Assembly: GCA_963823525.1 (NCBI GenBank)
Contig: CAWGLW010000005.1
Location: 586,672 to 650,671, forward strand
DNA: 64,000 nucleotides
DNA from: CAWGLW01 sp963823525
GTDB taxonomy: Bacteria > Pseudomonadota > Gammaproteobacteria > Steroidobacterales > Steroidobacteraceae
Direction: 5' to 3'
Within the stretch, counting starts at the first letter, position 1; the number at the start of each line of letters is the position of its first letter. The notes under the pieces were generated by a model. It searched no databases. It saw only the letters and a list, made by a program, of their open reading frames with translations, and had not been told where the DNA came from. Shown piece after piece: positions 52,101 through 60,227 of the stretch. The position numbers and the translations under genes are program-made.

Positions 52101-52844
52101 CGGATCGCTGGCAGCATTTCCATAGAACAGATCATTAGATCTGATCGGATCAGTTCGCCATCACGCTCCTGGCCCACCCAGGCCGGGTTACCCTGGCGCG
52201 TGTAGACAATCGATGTCGCGAGGTCAAAAGCAAACGCCGCCGCCTGCCCGCCGTTAGAGCCCACATCGTTAAGGGTGACCGCGGGATACGCCGTGGCCGT
52301 CGTGGCGTCCGAATACAGGGTGGCAAGGCGCGAGGCGGTGGTCGAATTGAAGTAACTCGCTGTGCCATGGAATTGCAGCGTCTCGCCCACGATGCCATTG
52401 CCGGAGCGGGTTGCGGTGTCGATGCGAAGATAGCCGTTGCTCAGCGACCCGGCGGCGGCGGAAAGACCCAGAAGACTGCCGAGCGCCGGGTCCGGGTCCA
52501 TCGCAATCAGGTTGCCACCCAGGCCGACCCAGTTGGTCAATGCCGTCACCTGCCCTGCCGAGAGCGGCATGCTGGGGAGTATTACGACCTCGTAATTGGC
52601 GAGCGACGCCGCACTGACGGTCGAAATATCGGCGACCGCGAAGGCGTTGAGGCCCTCAGTCCGAAGAATTTCCGCGTAGTAGGTTCCGAAGGTCGCATCC
52701 GGCGATGTGATCGACCAGGATCGGCCCGCCCGGAGGGTTTGGGATCTCCGCTATTGCCGCCCCACCAAAGAGCACCAGCAAGAGAATGCACCACCGCCGA
52801 ACCGCCAGCTTCCATTGCCACAAACGACCCGTAACAGCACGCAT
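46140..52844 (-). pseudogene. Giant secreted multidomain protein, about 2,230 aa, reading frame broken about 16 times
   Basis: It begins at ATG 52844 (AAGGA 9 nt upstream) with a signal peptide (RWCILLLVLFGGAAIA). Domains in order, pieced together across frames: a glutamine-amidotransferase-like segment (52.7-52.1 kb, YYAEILRTEGLNAFAV); a NodB-like deacetylase fold with TGDDHG and HLNTGC (52.0-51.2 kb); Big_5 Ig-like plus PASTA-like (51.0-50.4); DUF4082 (50.3-50.0); Big_5 (49.9-49.6); an N,N-dimethylformamidase beta-like domain (49.3-48.5, SNGHDEYWSGGQ); an Ig-like module; a second DUF4082 (47.7-47.3); and three He_PIG/cadherin-like repeats (47.2-46.1). Frames shift near 52.71, 52.13, 51.69, 51.66, 51.17, 51.13, 51.11, 50.08, 49.49, 49.45, 49.41, 48.71, 48.64, 48.47, 47.86 and 47.30 kb, mostly by +1. 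Protein sense is kept between shifts, so decay is recent or the consensus is faulty. Substrate unknown; surface carbohydrate or amide cleavage is a guess. Confidence 0.8.
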
Positions 52845-53260
52845 TCAACGATTTCCTTCGGCCGCATGCGCGACCGTCCTGCGAAAAGTCGAGACAAGAT
52901 TGATGAACCACCATCGGTTCAGCGTCCCTTCGGCACGCCCCTGCATGACTGACCTGGAATACGCTGCCACGAACATCCGCCGAGCCCTGTATCGCGCACC
53001 CTCTGTAGATCCGGCCACTCCGCCAGCGAGGCCTTATCAGGTGAGAACGAAGCAAGTTTCATGCCGGGCCTCGAGGGGTCAAAAAAATAATCAATGACCT
53101 GAATGAATTAGCTGCGATGGCGGCGGAACGTCGGCGGCCAATATGTAAAGTTCGTCGACATGTCATCCGGGTCAGCGGCTGGATGTTTCTCAAACGCGGG
53201 ATCAGAGGATCTCGCCATTCCGCGCTCACTCAAGCAAATCTAAGAGTATTTCGAACGGTT
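52845..53260. other. Non-coding stretch upstream of the giant gene
   Basis: About 415 bp with no supported gene. It should hold the promoter of the giant gene (minus strand), but I find no clear -35/-10 pair. AT content is higher near 53085-53110. No repeat was noticed apart from the tRNA-like segment that begins at 53261. Confidence 0.4.
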
Positions 53261-53293
53261 TGGTCGCAGCGAGAGGATTTGAATTTCCGACCC
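53261..53293 (-). repeat. Degenerate copy of the tRNA-Pro 3' end (possible attachment-site remnant)
   Basis: This 33-bp segment matches 54750-54782, the 3' end of the intact tRNA-Pro gene including CCA, in the same orientation with about four mismatches (shared TGGTCG, AGCGAGAGGATT, TCCGACCC). Beyond it similarity fades, so no functional tRNA can form. Direct repeats of a tRNA 3' end are the usual footprint of integrase-mediated insertion. Confidence 0.7.
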
Positions 53294-53578
53294 GTACGCC
53301 CCGCCCCGTACTGAATTCGTTTCTGTCCGGGCAACGCGCTGGGCCTTCCAACCGCGATGGCACACTTCAGTTCCGTGACCTGAGCCAAACTACCGGTTAC
53401 GCGAGCCCTCATCGGATGACCCAACGATGACCGTTTGCACCCGCCTAAGTAATAAAACGAATTGGCAGGCGAACCCATAGGCGCACGCTTATGTGGTTCG
53501 ACGCGTATCTAAGGCCACGAGAGGGACCACTTATTTAACATAATCTGGTAATTCAGTTCAAGAAGGGGAGTTAAAGTC
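53294..53578. other. Intergenic region before the secreted-protein gene
   Basis: About 285 bp, less GC-rich than the surroundings. It contains GGGGAG before the ATG at 53579 and a CATAAT box near 53539 that may be a -10; no good -35 is seen. No gene was found. Confidence 0.35.
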
Positions 53579-54013
53579 ATGAAAAGATTTTTACCGGTTG
53601 GATCGGCGTTGGGTCTGGCGGCACTCGTCCTGTCCGGGACATCGGCATTTGCGTCCGTTTCAGGCGCCATCTACACCACGCTCCCGGATGCCAGTGAAGT
53701 GAACTTCAATATTTACGGTGCGAAGGAAGATGTCTATCTGAATGGAGGGCCAGGTCGAGGTGCCGGGACGAATGCCCCTGGCTTGCGCCCAGATGGGGTA
53801 TATATTTTCATGGTGACGTCGCCGTCCGGGGAACTGCTCTCCACAGATAATGCGGAGTGCCGGCAGGTCCAGGTCACGGACGGCGTCATTGTCGGAGCGA
53901 TTGGACTCTGCCCACACGCTGTAGGTGGGGCGATCAGTAGGTACGCCGGTGCAGCTAATGCCCTACAACGACACCCCTAACCCGGGTGGCGAGTACAAGG
54001 CATGGCTCACACC

Positions 54014-54116
54014 TGCCGACAAGTATTTGTGCCCATTGGATGAGGTCACCTGCGAAAAAGAAAAGTTTATAAAGAATTGCCGACAAGTATTTGTGCCCAT
54101 TGGATGAGGTCACCTG
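54014..54116 (+). repeat. 39-bp direct repeat, period 64 bp
   Basis: The stretch 54014-54052 recurs exactly at 54078-54116. Between the copies are 25 bp of AT-rich sequence (CGAAAAAGAAAAG...) not related to the gene around it. The duplication shifts the reading frame of the secreted-protein gene. Confidence 0.9.
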
Positions 54117-54234
54117 TGAATCAGGCAGAAACGGCTTTATCAACAGCGAGTCCAAGACGGACAACTTCAAGGTGAAGAGCATCCCGGACGAGATTGACAC
54201 GCGGTTCTACGGGCCGGATGGCCACCTGCTAGAC

Positions 54235-54308
54235 AACCGTGCGGTCACGTGGTTTGACACTCACGGTGCATCCAATGCGAAGTGGCAACCGTGCGGTCAC
54301 CTGGTTTG
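54235..54308 (+). repeat. 22-bp near-direct repeat, period 52 bp
   Basis: AACCGTGCGGTCAC-G-TGGTTTG at 54235-54256 recurs at 54287-54308 with one base changed (C for G). It duplicates codons for NRAVTWF within the secreted-protein gene and shifts the frame. Confidence 0.88.
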
Positions 54309-54749
54309 CACTATGGAGATCGTATTACGATCCTTCTCGGTGGATCATGCACGAAGCCCATGTCGAAGCACCGGAGGTGGGCAATCATTACATCTCGATA
54401 GCCGACCAGGACGGCTGCAAGGTGGGTACCGTGTTTGTCGACGGGCGCAAGACGAAGACAGAGGGGCCGCAGACTGTCAGCGTCCGCGTCACCAATGGCA
54501 TGAAGAAGAAAGGCGAGTTCACGATATTTATCGACGTGTACTGCACCTCGATCAATTAGCCGACGACTCGGCGCATCTCGCCTCCCGCGGTCGGTTGCCA
54601 CGACCGCGGGAGGCGGCTTCACACAATGCCTTGGAATTCCCGAAGTTCGGACGTGCGTTCTCGTAGCGCGTCTTGATCTGGTTTTTATGGAGATCTCACC
54701 ATTCGGCCGTTGCCAAAGCGAAGCTCTGGGTACCGTCCGGAATTGTAAG

Positions 54750-54826
54750 TGGTCGGAGCGAGAGGATTCGAACCTCCGACCCCCTGCACCCCATGCAGGT
54801 GCGCTACCAGGCTGCGCCACGCTCCG
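54750..54826 (-). tRNA. tRNA-Pro (anticodon GGG)
   Basis: A 77-nt cloverleaf on the minus strand. The acceptor stem CGGAGCG (54826-54820) pairs with CGCTCCG near the 3' end, followed by ACCA, so CCA is encoded. The anticodon loop ATGGGGT between CCTGC and GCAGG gives GGG. The T arm GGTTCGAATCC-type sequence is intact. It follows ihfA and merR, as proline tRNA genes often do in gammaproteobacteria, and its 3' end is repeated at 53261-53293. Confidence 0.96.
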
Positions 54827-54885
54827 ACCGAGCCGCGGATTATACCGGGAAAACTTCGCCGTCAGCGACTGCCGCCGGCGCCAAC

Positions 54886-55242
54886 TCAGCGGCGCAGGAT
54901 TTTCAGCAGTTCTTCGAGTTCGCCGCGCATCTGCCGCACGAGCTGCTGCATCTGCGTGACGTCTTCGCGCGCCTCTTCGCCTTCGAGGCGATTGCGGGCG
55001 CCACCGATCGTGAATCCCTGGTCGTACAGCAACCCGCGTATCTGGCGGATCACCAGCACGTCCTGGCGTTGGTAATACCTTCGGTTACCGCGGCGCTTGA
55101 CCGGCTTGAGCTGCGGGAACTCCTGCTCCCAGTAGCGCAGTACGTGTGGCTTGACGCCGCACAACTCGCTGACCTCACCGATCGTGAAATAGCGTTTCCC
55201 CGGGATCGCCGGCAGTTCGTCGTTATTGCTGGGTTCCAGCAT
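54886..55242 (-). CDS. MerR family transcriptional regulator
   Basis: A 118-aa DNA-binding protein. The N-terminal winged helix-turn-helix reads KRYFTIGEVSELCGVKPHVLRYWEQEFPQLKPVKRRGNRRYY (residues about 16-57), typical of MerR. The C-terminal helix (VRQMRGELEELLKIL) would form the dimer coiled coil. There is no Cys-rich metal-sensing tail, so the effector is unknown. It overlaps ihfA by 20 bp, an arrangement conserved downstream of pheT-ihfA in gammaproteobacteria. Confidence 0.9.
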   Translation of the reverse strand: MLEPSNNDELPAIPGKRYFTIGEVSELCGVKPHVLRYWEQEFPQLKPVKRRGNRRYYQRQDVLVIRQIRGLLYDQGFTIGGARNRLEGEEAREDVTQMQQLVRQMRGELEELLKILRR

Positions 55243-55522
55243 AGGCCTCCACCCTGGCTTTGAGCTTCTGACCCGGCCGGAACGTCACGACGCGGCGTGC
55301 ACTGATCGGTATCTCTTCCCCGGTCTTCGGGTTACGCCCCGGGCGCTCGTTCTTGCGCCGCAGGTCGAAATTTCCGAAACCCGACAACTTCACCTGCTCG
55401 CCTCCGGCGAGCGATGCGCGCAATTCTTCGAAGAACATGTCAACGAGATCACGCGCTTCGCGCTTGTTGAGGCCGAGCTGATCGAACAATGCTTCTGCAA
55501 TTTCTGCCTTGGTCAATGCCAT
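55223..55522 (-). CDS. ihfA: Integration host factor subunit alpha
   Basis: A nucleoid DNA-bending protein that works as a heterodimer with IhfB. The 99-aa product has ALTKAEIAEALFDQLGLNKREARDLVDMFFEELR at the N-terminus. The signature GFGNFDLRRKNERPGRNPKTGEEIPISARRVVTFRPGQKLK (about residues 48-88) includes the arm Pro that intercalates in DNA. It directly follows pheT (1-bp gap), the classical order. Confidence 0.97.
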   Translation of the reverse strand: MALTKAEIAEALFDQLGLNKREARDLVDMFFEELRASLAGGEQVKLSGFGNFDLRRKNERPGRNPKTGEEIPISARRVVTFRPGQKLKARVEAYAGTQQ

Positions 55523-55523
55523 G

Positions 55524-57908
55524 TTATTTATCTCTTATAGTGGCGTCGCATTTCTGCTTCAGGTCAGCGACGACCCGCGCCACAACGGCATCTGTGTCTT
55601 CGTCGGTAAGCGTGCGCGAAATGTCCTGCAAATTCAAGCCCATCGCGACACTCTTTCGACCAGTTGCTATGCCCTTGCCCCGATATATGTCGAAAACGAC
55701 CACCTCTGTCAGCAGCGAGCCGGCCGATTCGCGGACCACATCGCACAGAATCTGCACCGGCAGTGACTCATCAACAACAGCGGCCAGGTCGCGGCGGACC
55801 GCCGGAAACCGGGAAATCTGCTCGTATTGCGGCAGCTTGGCCACAAGTCCTTTGGCGGTTTCGAGCTCGAAGAGCAGTGCGGAATATGTCAAGCCAAGTT
55901 TGTGCTCGATCGCCGGGTGCAGGCGCCCGATCCAGCCGACCGGGTGTCCATCGCGAAGCACGCGGGCCGACTGGCCTGGATGAAGGGCCGGATGTTCAGT
56001 GGCCTCGAAGCGAAATGCATCGCGCGCGCCGGTCGCCTGCAGCACGGCCTCGAGGTCTTCTTTCAGATCAAAAAAATCGACCGCCGCCGCGCGCACACCC
56101 CATTGTTCGGGCAGCGCACTGCCGCCGGCAATACCGGCCAGCGTCTCGATCTCTTCGAGGTCATCACCGTTCATCCGGAACCGGGTGCCGGCCTCGAACA
56201 GGCGAACGCGCGGCTGCTGACGCCGCTGGTTCTCGATCAGCGCCTGCAACAGCCCGGGCCACAAAGACAGGCGCATGCTCGCAAGGTCGGCCGAGATCGG
56301 GTTTGCCAGCTCGAGCGCGGACTCGTCCGGATGCAGCAGCGACTGCATCGCCGGATCGGTGAAGCTGTAGGTGACGGCCTCAAAGAATCCCCGCTGCACG
56401 AGAATGTCGGCTGCTGCATCGACCGATACGCGGGTCTCGCTGAGTGCCGGAATCGGCTGGCGAACCGCCTGTTTCGCCTCCGGCACGCGGTCAAAGCCAT
56501 GAACCCGCGCGACTTCTTCGATCAGGTCTTCTTCGATCGAAATATCAAAACGCCACGACGGTGGCCTCACCTGCCAGGTTTCGCCGCCGGTCGAGACGGC
56601 CATACCCGAGCCCCCCGAGGATCCCCGCCATTTCCTCATCCGGAATCGCTCGCGCCGATTACCCGCCGGGCCCGATCGGGCCGAAAACCGATGGCCGCGC
56701 GAACGGGCAGATCGCCGGGTATCTCCGCAAGGCCAGCGGGACCGGGCGTGCCACCTGCAATCTCGCAAATCAGTTGCGTTGCACGCGCGAGCGCCTGCTC
56801 CTGCAGCGTCGGGTCCACACCGCGCTCAAAGCGCTGTGACGCATCGGTCACGAGACCAAACCGACGACCGCGACCGGCAATCGCATCCGGCAGGAAGAAA
56901 GCGACTTCGAGCAGGACGTCCCGCGTGCCCGTGCCGATGCCGGAATGCTCGCCGCCCATGATGCCGGCAAGGCCAATCGCCTTGTTGCGATCGGCGATCA
57001 CCAGCACGTCCTCATCCAGCGTGATTTCGCGCCCATCCAGCAGCGTCAGCGTCTCGCCCGGCCGGGCCTTACGCACCACGATGGCCTCATCGATTTCGCG
57101 CAGGTCGTAAGCGTGCATCGGCTGGCCGAGCTCGAGCATCACGTAGTTCGTGATATCGACCACGGCGTTGATTGGCCGAAGGCCCGACCGGCGCAGCCGC
57201 TCCTGCATCCAGAGGGGTGAGCGCTGATCCGGACGTACGCCGCGGATGACCCGCGACGCAAAACGGGCGCAACCGGCACCCTCGACGAGTTCAACCGGGA
57301 ACGGCTCGCCCGGCGCCGCATCGAAATCCGCGATCGGTGACCGGGCGAGCGACTGGCCGCTCAGCGCGGCCACTTCGCGCGCAACGCCAAGCAGGCTCAT
57401 GCAGTCACCACGGTTGGGTGTCAGCGCCACCTCGAGCACCGTGTCGTCCAGCGCGAGTGCATCGAACAGGCTTGCACCGGTTACCAGTCTCTGCCGGCAG
57501 TTCCATCAGCCCGCTCGCGTCCTCGGCCAGGCCGAGCTCACGCGCCGAACACAGCATGCCGTGGGACTCAACGCCACGCAGCTTCGCCTTGCGGATCTCC
57601 ATGCCGCCGGGCAGCGTCGAACCGATCGTCGCGAGCGGCGCCTTCAGGCCCACACGCGCATTGGGCGCCCCACAGACGATCTGCAGCGGCTCAGGCTGGT
57701 TGGCCCGAACCTGGCAGACGTTCAGTGAATCGGCATCCGGATGCTTCTCGCAGCCAATGATCTCGCCGACGAGCACACCGTCCAGCGCAGCGGCGGCCGG
57801 CTCGATCGCCTCGACCTCCAGGCCGGCCATCGTCAGTCGCTCTGCAAGCGTGGTCGGCTCGAGCGTAGCGCCGATCATCTCGCTGAGCCATGCCACACTG
57901 ATGCGCAT
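55524..57908 (-). CDS. pheT: Phenylalanine-tRNA ligase beta subunit, frame broken by three insertions
   Basis: Forms the alpha2-beta2 PheRS with PheS. MRISVAWLSEMIG at 57908 starts the tRNA-binding domain. Frame is lost near 57489 (after SGLMELPAE), near 56647 (after VIGAS) and near 56604 (after GILGGLG). Each is explained by one extra base. Between the shifts the sequence is perfectly PheT-like: EVALTPNRGDCMSLLGVARE, the IPDEEMAGIL segment, RPPSWRFDISIEEDLIEEVARVHGFD. The C-terminal anticodon-binding-like domain ends KCDATIRDK. Without the three bases the length is 793 aa, against 795 in E. coli. An essential gene with three +1 changes points to sequence error. Confidence 0.94.
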
Positions 57909-57925
57909 CGTTTGCCCCGGTTCTG

Positions 57926-58954
57926 CTAGGCGAACTGCTGCAGGAAGCGCAGGTCGTTCTCAAAATACAGGCGAATGTCGTTGACGTTGTAGCGCAGCAT
58001 CGCCAGCCGATCGATGCCCATGCCAAACGCGTAACCCGTGTAGCGCTCAGGGTCGATGTTGACGTTGCGCAATACGTTCGGATGCACCATCCCGCAACCG
58101 GCGATCTCCAGCCAGCCGGTCTTCTTGCAGACCCGGCAACCGGCGCCATCGCAGAACACACATTCGATGTCCACTTCGGCCGACGGCTCGGTGAACGGGA
58201 AGTAAGACGGCCGGAAGCGAATCCCGAGCTTGCGTTCGAAGAATCGCTCGAGGAATTCATGAACGGTGGATTTAAGGTGAGCAAAACTCACGCCCTCATC
58301 GATCACGAGGCCTTCGACCTGGTGGAACATCGGCGTGTGCGTCATGTCCGAGTCGCAGCGATAGACGCGACCGGGCATGATCATTCGCAGCGGTGGCGCC
58401 TCGCGCAGCATGGCGCGGATCTGCACGGGTGAGGTGTGCGTTCGCAGCAGCCGGCCATCGGGGAAATAGAAGGTGTCATGCATCGCCCGCGCCGGGTGAT
58501 TGGCCGGGATATTGAGCGCTTCGAAATTGTGCCAGTCGTCCTCGACCTCGGGGCCGCTTTCAATCGCAAAGCCGGCATTTCGAAACAGGCACTCGATGCG
58601 ACGGCGGCAACGGCTGACCGGGTGCAGGCCACCCGGCGCCTGGCCCCGTCCGGCCTGCGTGACATCGATGCGCTCGGACTCGAGGCGCCGGTCGAGCTCG
58701 GCACGCTCGAGCGCGCTGCGACGCTGCTCGATCAGGCCGGTCAGTTCGCTGCGCACGGCATTGATCCGCGCACCGGCCTCGCGGCGGGCCTCGGGGTCGA
58801 GTTTGCCCAGCGCTTTCAGCTGCGCTGTGATCGCGCCCTTCTTGCCGAAGTACTCGACCTTGACCTGATCGAGATCGGCGAGGCTCGCCGAACCGGCGAT
58901 CCGCGTGCGGGCCTTCGAGGAGAGTGCTTCGAGATCGGTGCTTGCTTCGGTCAT
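57926..58954 (-). CDS. pheS: Phenylalanine-tRNA ligase alpha subunit
   Basis: The catalytic subunit that forms Phe-AMP and charges tRNA-Phe. The 342-aa class II synthetase has an N-terminal coiled-coil (about residues 1-90) and motif 2 near LRTHTSPVQIRAMLREAPPLRMIMPGRVYRCD (about 165-196). Motif 3 is AFGMGIDRLAMLRYNVNDIR near 310-329. The adjacent CVFCDGAGCRVCKKTGWLEIAGCG is a common insertion in this family. It is followed by pheT after 17 bp. The stop of rplT lies 79 bp upstream, with an intrinsic terminator between them. Confidence 0.97.
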   Translation of the reverse strand: MTEASTDLEALSSKARTRIAGSASLADLDQVKVEYFGKKGAITAQLKALGKLDPEARREAGARINAVRSELTGLIEQRRSALERAELDRRLESERIDVTQAGRGQAPGGLHPVSRCRRRIECLFRNAGFAIESGPEVEDDWHNFEALNIPANHPARAMHDTFYFPDGRLLRTHTSPVQIRAMLREAPPLRMIMPGRVYRCDSDMTHTPMFHQVEGLVIDEGVSFAHLKSTVHEFLERFFERKLGIRFRPSYFPFTEPSAEVDIECVFCDGAGCRVCKKTGWLEIAGCGMVHPNVLRNVNIDPERYTGYAFGMGIDRLAMLRYNVNDIRLYFENDLRFLQQFA

Positions 58955-58975
58955 CGCGCCTGGTCGTCAACGCAG

Positions 58976-59011
58976 ATAAAAGAGGCCGGGTCGCCTGCGC
59001 GCCCCGGCCTC
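58976..59011 (-). terminator. Intrinsic terminator between rplT and pheS
   Basis: On the minus strand GAGGCCGGG (59011-59003) pairs with CCCGGCCTC (58990-58982) around a 12-nt loop, followed by TTTTAT. It lies just after rplT. In E. coli a Phe-codon leader peptide controls the equivalent site, but here only about 22 nt separate the rplT stop from the stem, so no leader peptide fits. Confidence 0.85.
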
Positions 59012-59033
59012 AAGCTTTCGCCCTCGTCCGTGG

Positions 59034-59414
59034 CTAGGCCGCCGTCTGGGCGGCGGCCGCTTCGAGGCTCGTCTTGGCCTGTTCGGTGATCTTGCCGAAG
59101 GCCTCGATGTCGTGCACCGCGAGGTCCGCGAGCGTCTTGCGATCGATCTCGAGACCGGCAGCCTTGATGCCGGCGATCAGCCGGCTGTACGAAAGGCCAT
59201 AGCCACGCGCTGCGGCATTGATGCGCGTGATCCACAGCGCCCGCATGTCGCGTTTCTTGACGCGGCGGTCGCGATACGCGTACTGCCCTGCCTTGATAAC
59301 GGCCTGCTTGGCGGTGCGATACACCTTGCGGCGGGCATTGTAGTAACCCTTCGCCTTGCCCAGCACCTTCTTGTGTCGGCGTCCTGCGATGACGCCACGC
59401 TTAACTCTTGCCAT
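59034..59414 (-). CDS. rplT: Large-subunit ribosomal protein L20
   Basis: An rRNA-binding protein needed for 50S assembly, 126 aa. MARVKRGVIAGRRHKKVLGKAKGYYNARRKVYRTAKQAVIKA is the basic N-terminal arm, and RDRRVKKRDMRALWITRINAAARGYGLSYSRLIAGIKAAGLEIDRK is the globular domain. In related bacteria L20 also represses this operon by binding its mRNA. It follows rpmI by 10 bp. Confidence 0.98.
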   Translation of the reverse strand: MARVKRGVIAGRRHKKVLGKAKGYYNARRKVYRTAKQAVIKAGQYAYRDRRVKKRDMRALWITRINAAARGYGLSYSRLIAGIKAAGLEIDRKTLADLAVHDIEAFGKITEQAKTSLEAAAAQTAA

Positions 59415-59424
59415 GGGTCACCTC

Positions 59425-59619
59425 CTAGATATGGGGAAGCAGTTGCTTCATGCGGCCGGTATCCTGCTCGGCGACCAGCACTGAGCCGCGCAGATGGCGC
59501 TTACGCTTGCTGGTCTTCTTGGTCAGGATGTGTCGCTTGTTCGACTGACCACGCTTATAGCCCGTGGCCGTCTTCCGGAAACGCTTCGCCGCGCCCCGGT
59601 TGGTCTTCAACTTAGGCAT
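59425..59619 (-). CDS. rpmI: Large-subunit ribosomal protein L35
   Basis: A small basic 50S protein of 64 aa. It reads MPKLKTNRGAAKRFRKTATGYKRGQSNKRHILTKKTSKRKRHLRGSVLV and so on, complete and typical. Two ATG codons are in tandem (59622 and 59619); the second is chosen because AGGAG lies 6 nt before it and the family begins MPKLKT. A longer upstream reading is rejected, because it runs into the end of infC in another frame. Confidence 0.97.
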   Translation of the reverse strand: MPKLKTNRGAAKRFRKTATGYKRGQSNKRHILTKKTSKRKRHLRGSVLVAEQDTGRMKQLLPHI

Positions 59620-59699
59620 CATCGACTCCTGTTTGTTAGCCCGTCTCGCCGGGGATACGAAATCCCTGGCTCGGGGGCGAAGAACGGCCGAAACCGCCC

Positions 59700-60224
59700 T
59701 TACTTCTTTTTCGGCGCAATCATCATCGTCATCTGCCGGCCCTCGAGCGACGGCCATGATTCGACCACGCCGTGTTCGGCGAGGTCTTCACGCAGTCGCT
59801 TGAGCACGTCCCGACCGATCTCGGTGTGCGCCATCTCTCTGCCGCGGAAACGCAAGGTCACCTTGGCTTTGTCCCCGTCCTCCAGAAAACGCACCAGGTT
59901 CCGTAACTTGATCTGGTAATCGCCTTCGTCTGTACCGGGACGAAACTTCACTTCCTTGATCTGGGTCTGCTTCTGCTTCTTCTTCGCCGCGTGGGTCTTC
60001 TTGTTCTGCTCGAACAGGAATTTGCCGTAATCGATGATCCGGCACACGGGCGGTTCGGCGTTCGGCGATACCTCAACGAGATCGAGACCCTGAGAGCCGG
60101 CCAGTTCCTGGGCGTCCCTCAGGTTCATCACCCCGACCTGTTCTCCGTCCGCGCCAATGACACGAACTTCCGGCGACGTGATATCTGCGTTGCGCCGGAC
60201 GCGCTTCGAATTTGGAGCAGCGAT
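59700..60224 (-). CDS. infC: Translation initiation factor IF-3, with ATC start codon
   Basis: Keeps 30S subunits dissociated and checks initiator tRNA pairing. The full N-terminal domain (IAAPNSKRVRRNADITSPEVRVIGADGEQVGVMNLRDA) is coded upstream of the first in-frame ATG. It is open back to an in-frame TGA, the thrS stop, which is followed by AGC and then ATC at 60224. GGAGGT lies 7 nt before that ATC. No ATG, GTG or TTG exists between the TGA and the domain. Starting at ATC gives 174 aa (E. coli 180). infC genes are known for AUU/AUC/AUA starts that let IF3 repress itself. The C-terminal domain ends MTMMIAPKKK. Confidence 0.95.
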   Translation of the reverse strand: MAAPNSKRVRRNADITSPEVRVIGADGEQVGVMNLRDAQELAGSQGLDLVEVSPNAEPPVCRIIDYGKFLFEQNKKTHAAKKKQKQTQIKEVKFRPGTDEGDYQIKLRNLVRFLEDGDKAKVTLRFRGREMAHTEIGRDVLKRLREDLAEHGVVESWPSLEGRQMTMMIAPKKK

Positions 60225-60227
60225 GCT

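Larger units (their letters stand above)
53579..54559 (+). pseudogene. Secreted hypothetical protein interrupted by three repeat-bounded insertions
   Basis: It starts MKRFLPVGSALGLAALVLSGTSAFA, a clear signal peptide. The body carries GAIYTTLPDASEVNFNIYG, PYNDTPNPGGEYKAWLTP and SKTDNFKVK motifs, seen in secreted proteins of varied bacteria with no known function, and ends EFTIFIDVYCTSIN. Three insertions break the frame: 16 bp near 53920-53936 between copies of GTAGGT, 64 bp at 54014-54116 between copies of a 39-bp repeat, and 52 bp at 54235-54309 between 22-bp repeats. Together they total 132 bp; without them one frame of 282 codons runs through. It lies inside the tRNA-Pro-flanked segment. 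Confidence 0.75.

Noticed and set aside
46140..53000. Several separate small secreted proteins in place of one giant gene
   Set aside because: Only one signal peptide and ribosome site are seen (52844), and the protein sense runs on across each frame change when a single base is added or removed.
53261..53330. A second functional tRNA gene
   Set aside because: Only the 3' part resembles tRNA-Pro; no acceptor or anticodon arm can be completed.
60131..60131. ATG near 60131 as the start of infC
   Set aside because: It would remove about 31 residues of the conserved IF3 N-terminal domain; the ATC at 60224 with GGAGGT explains the full protein.
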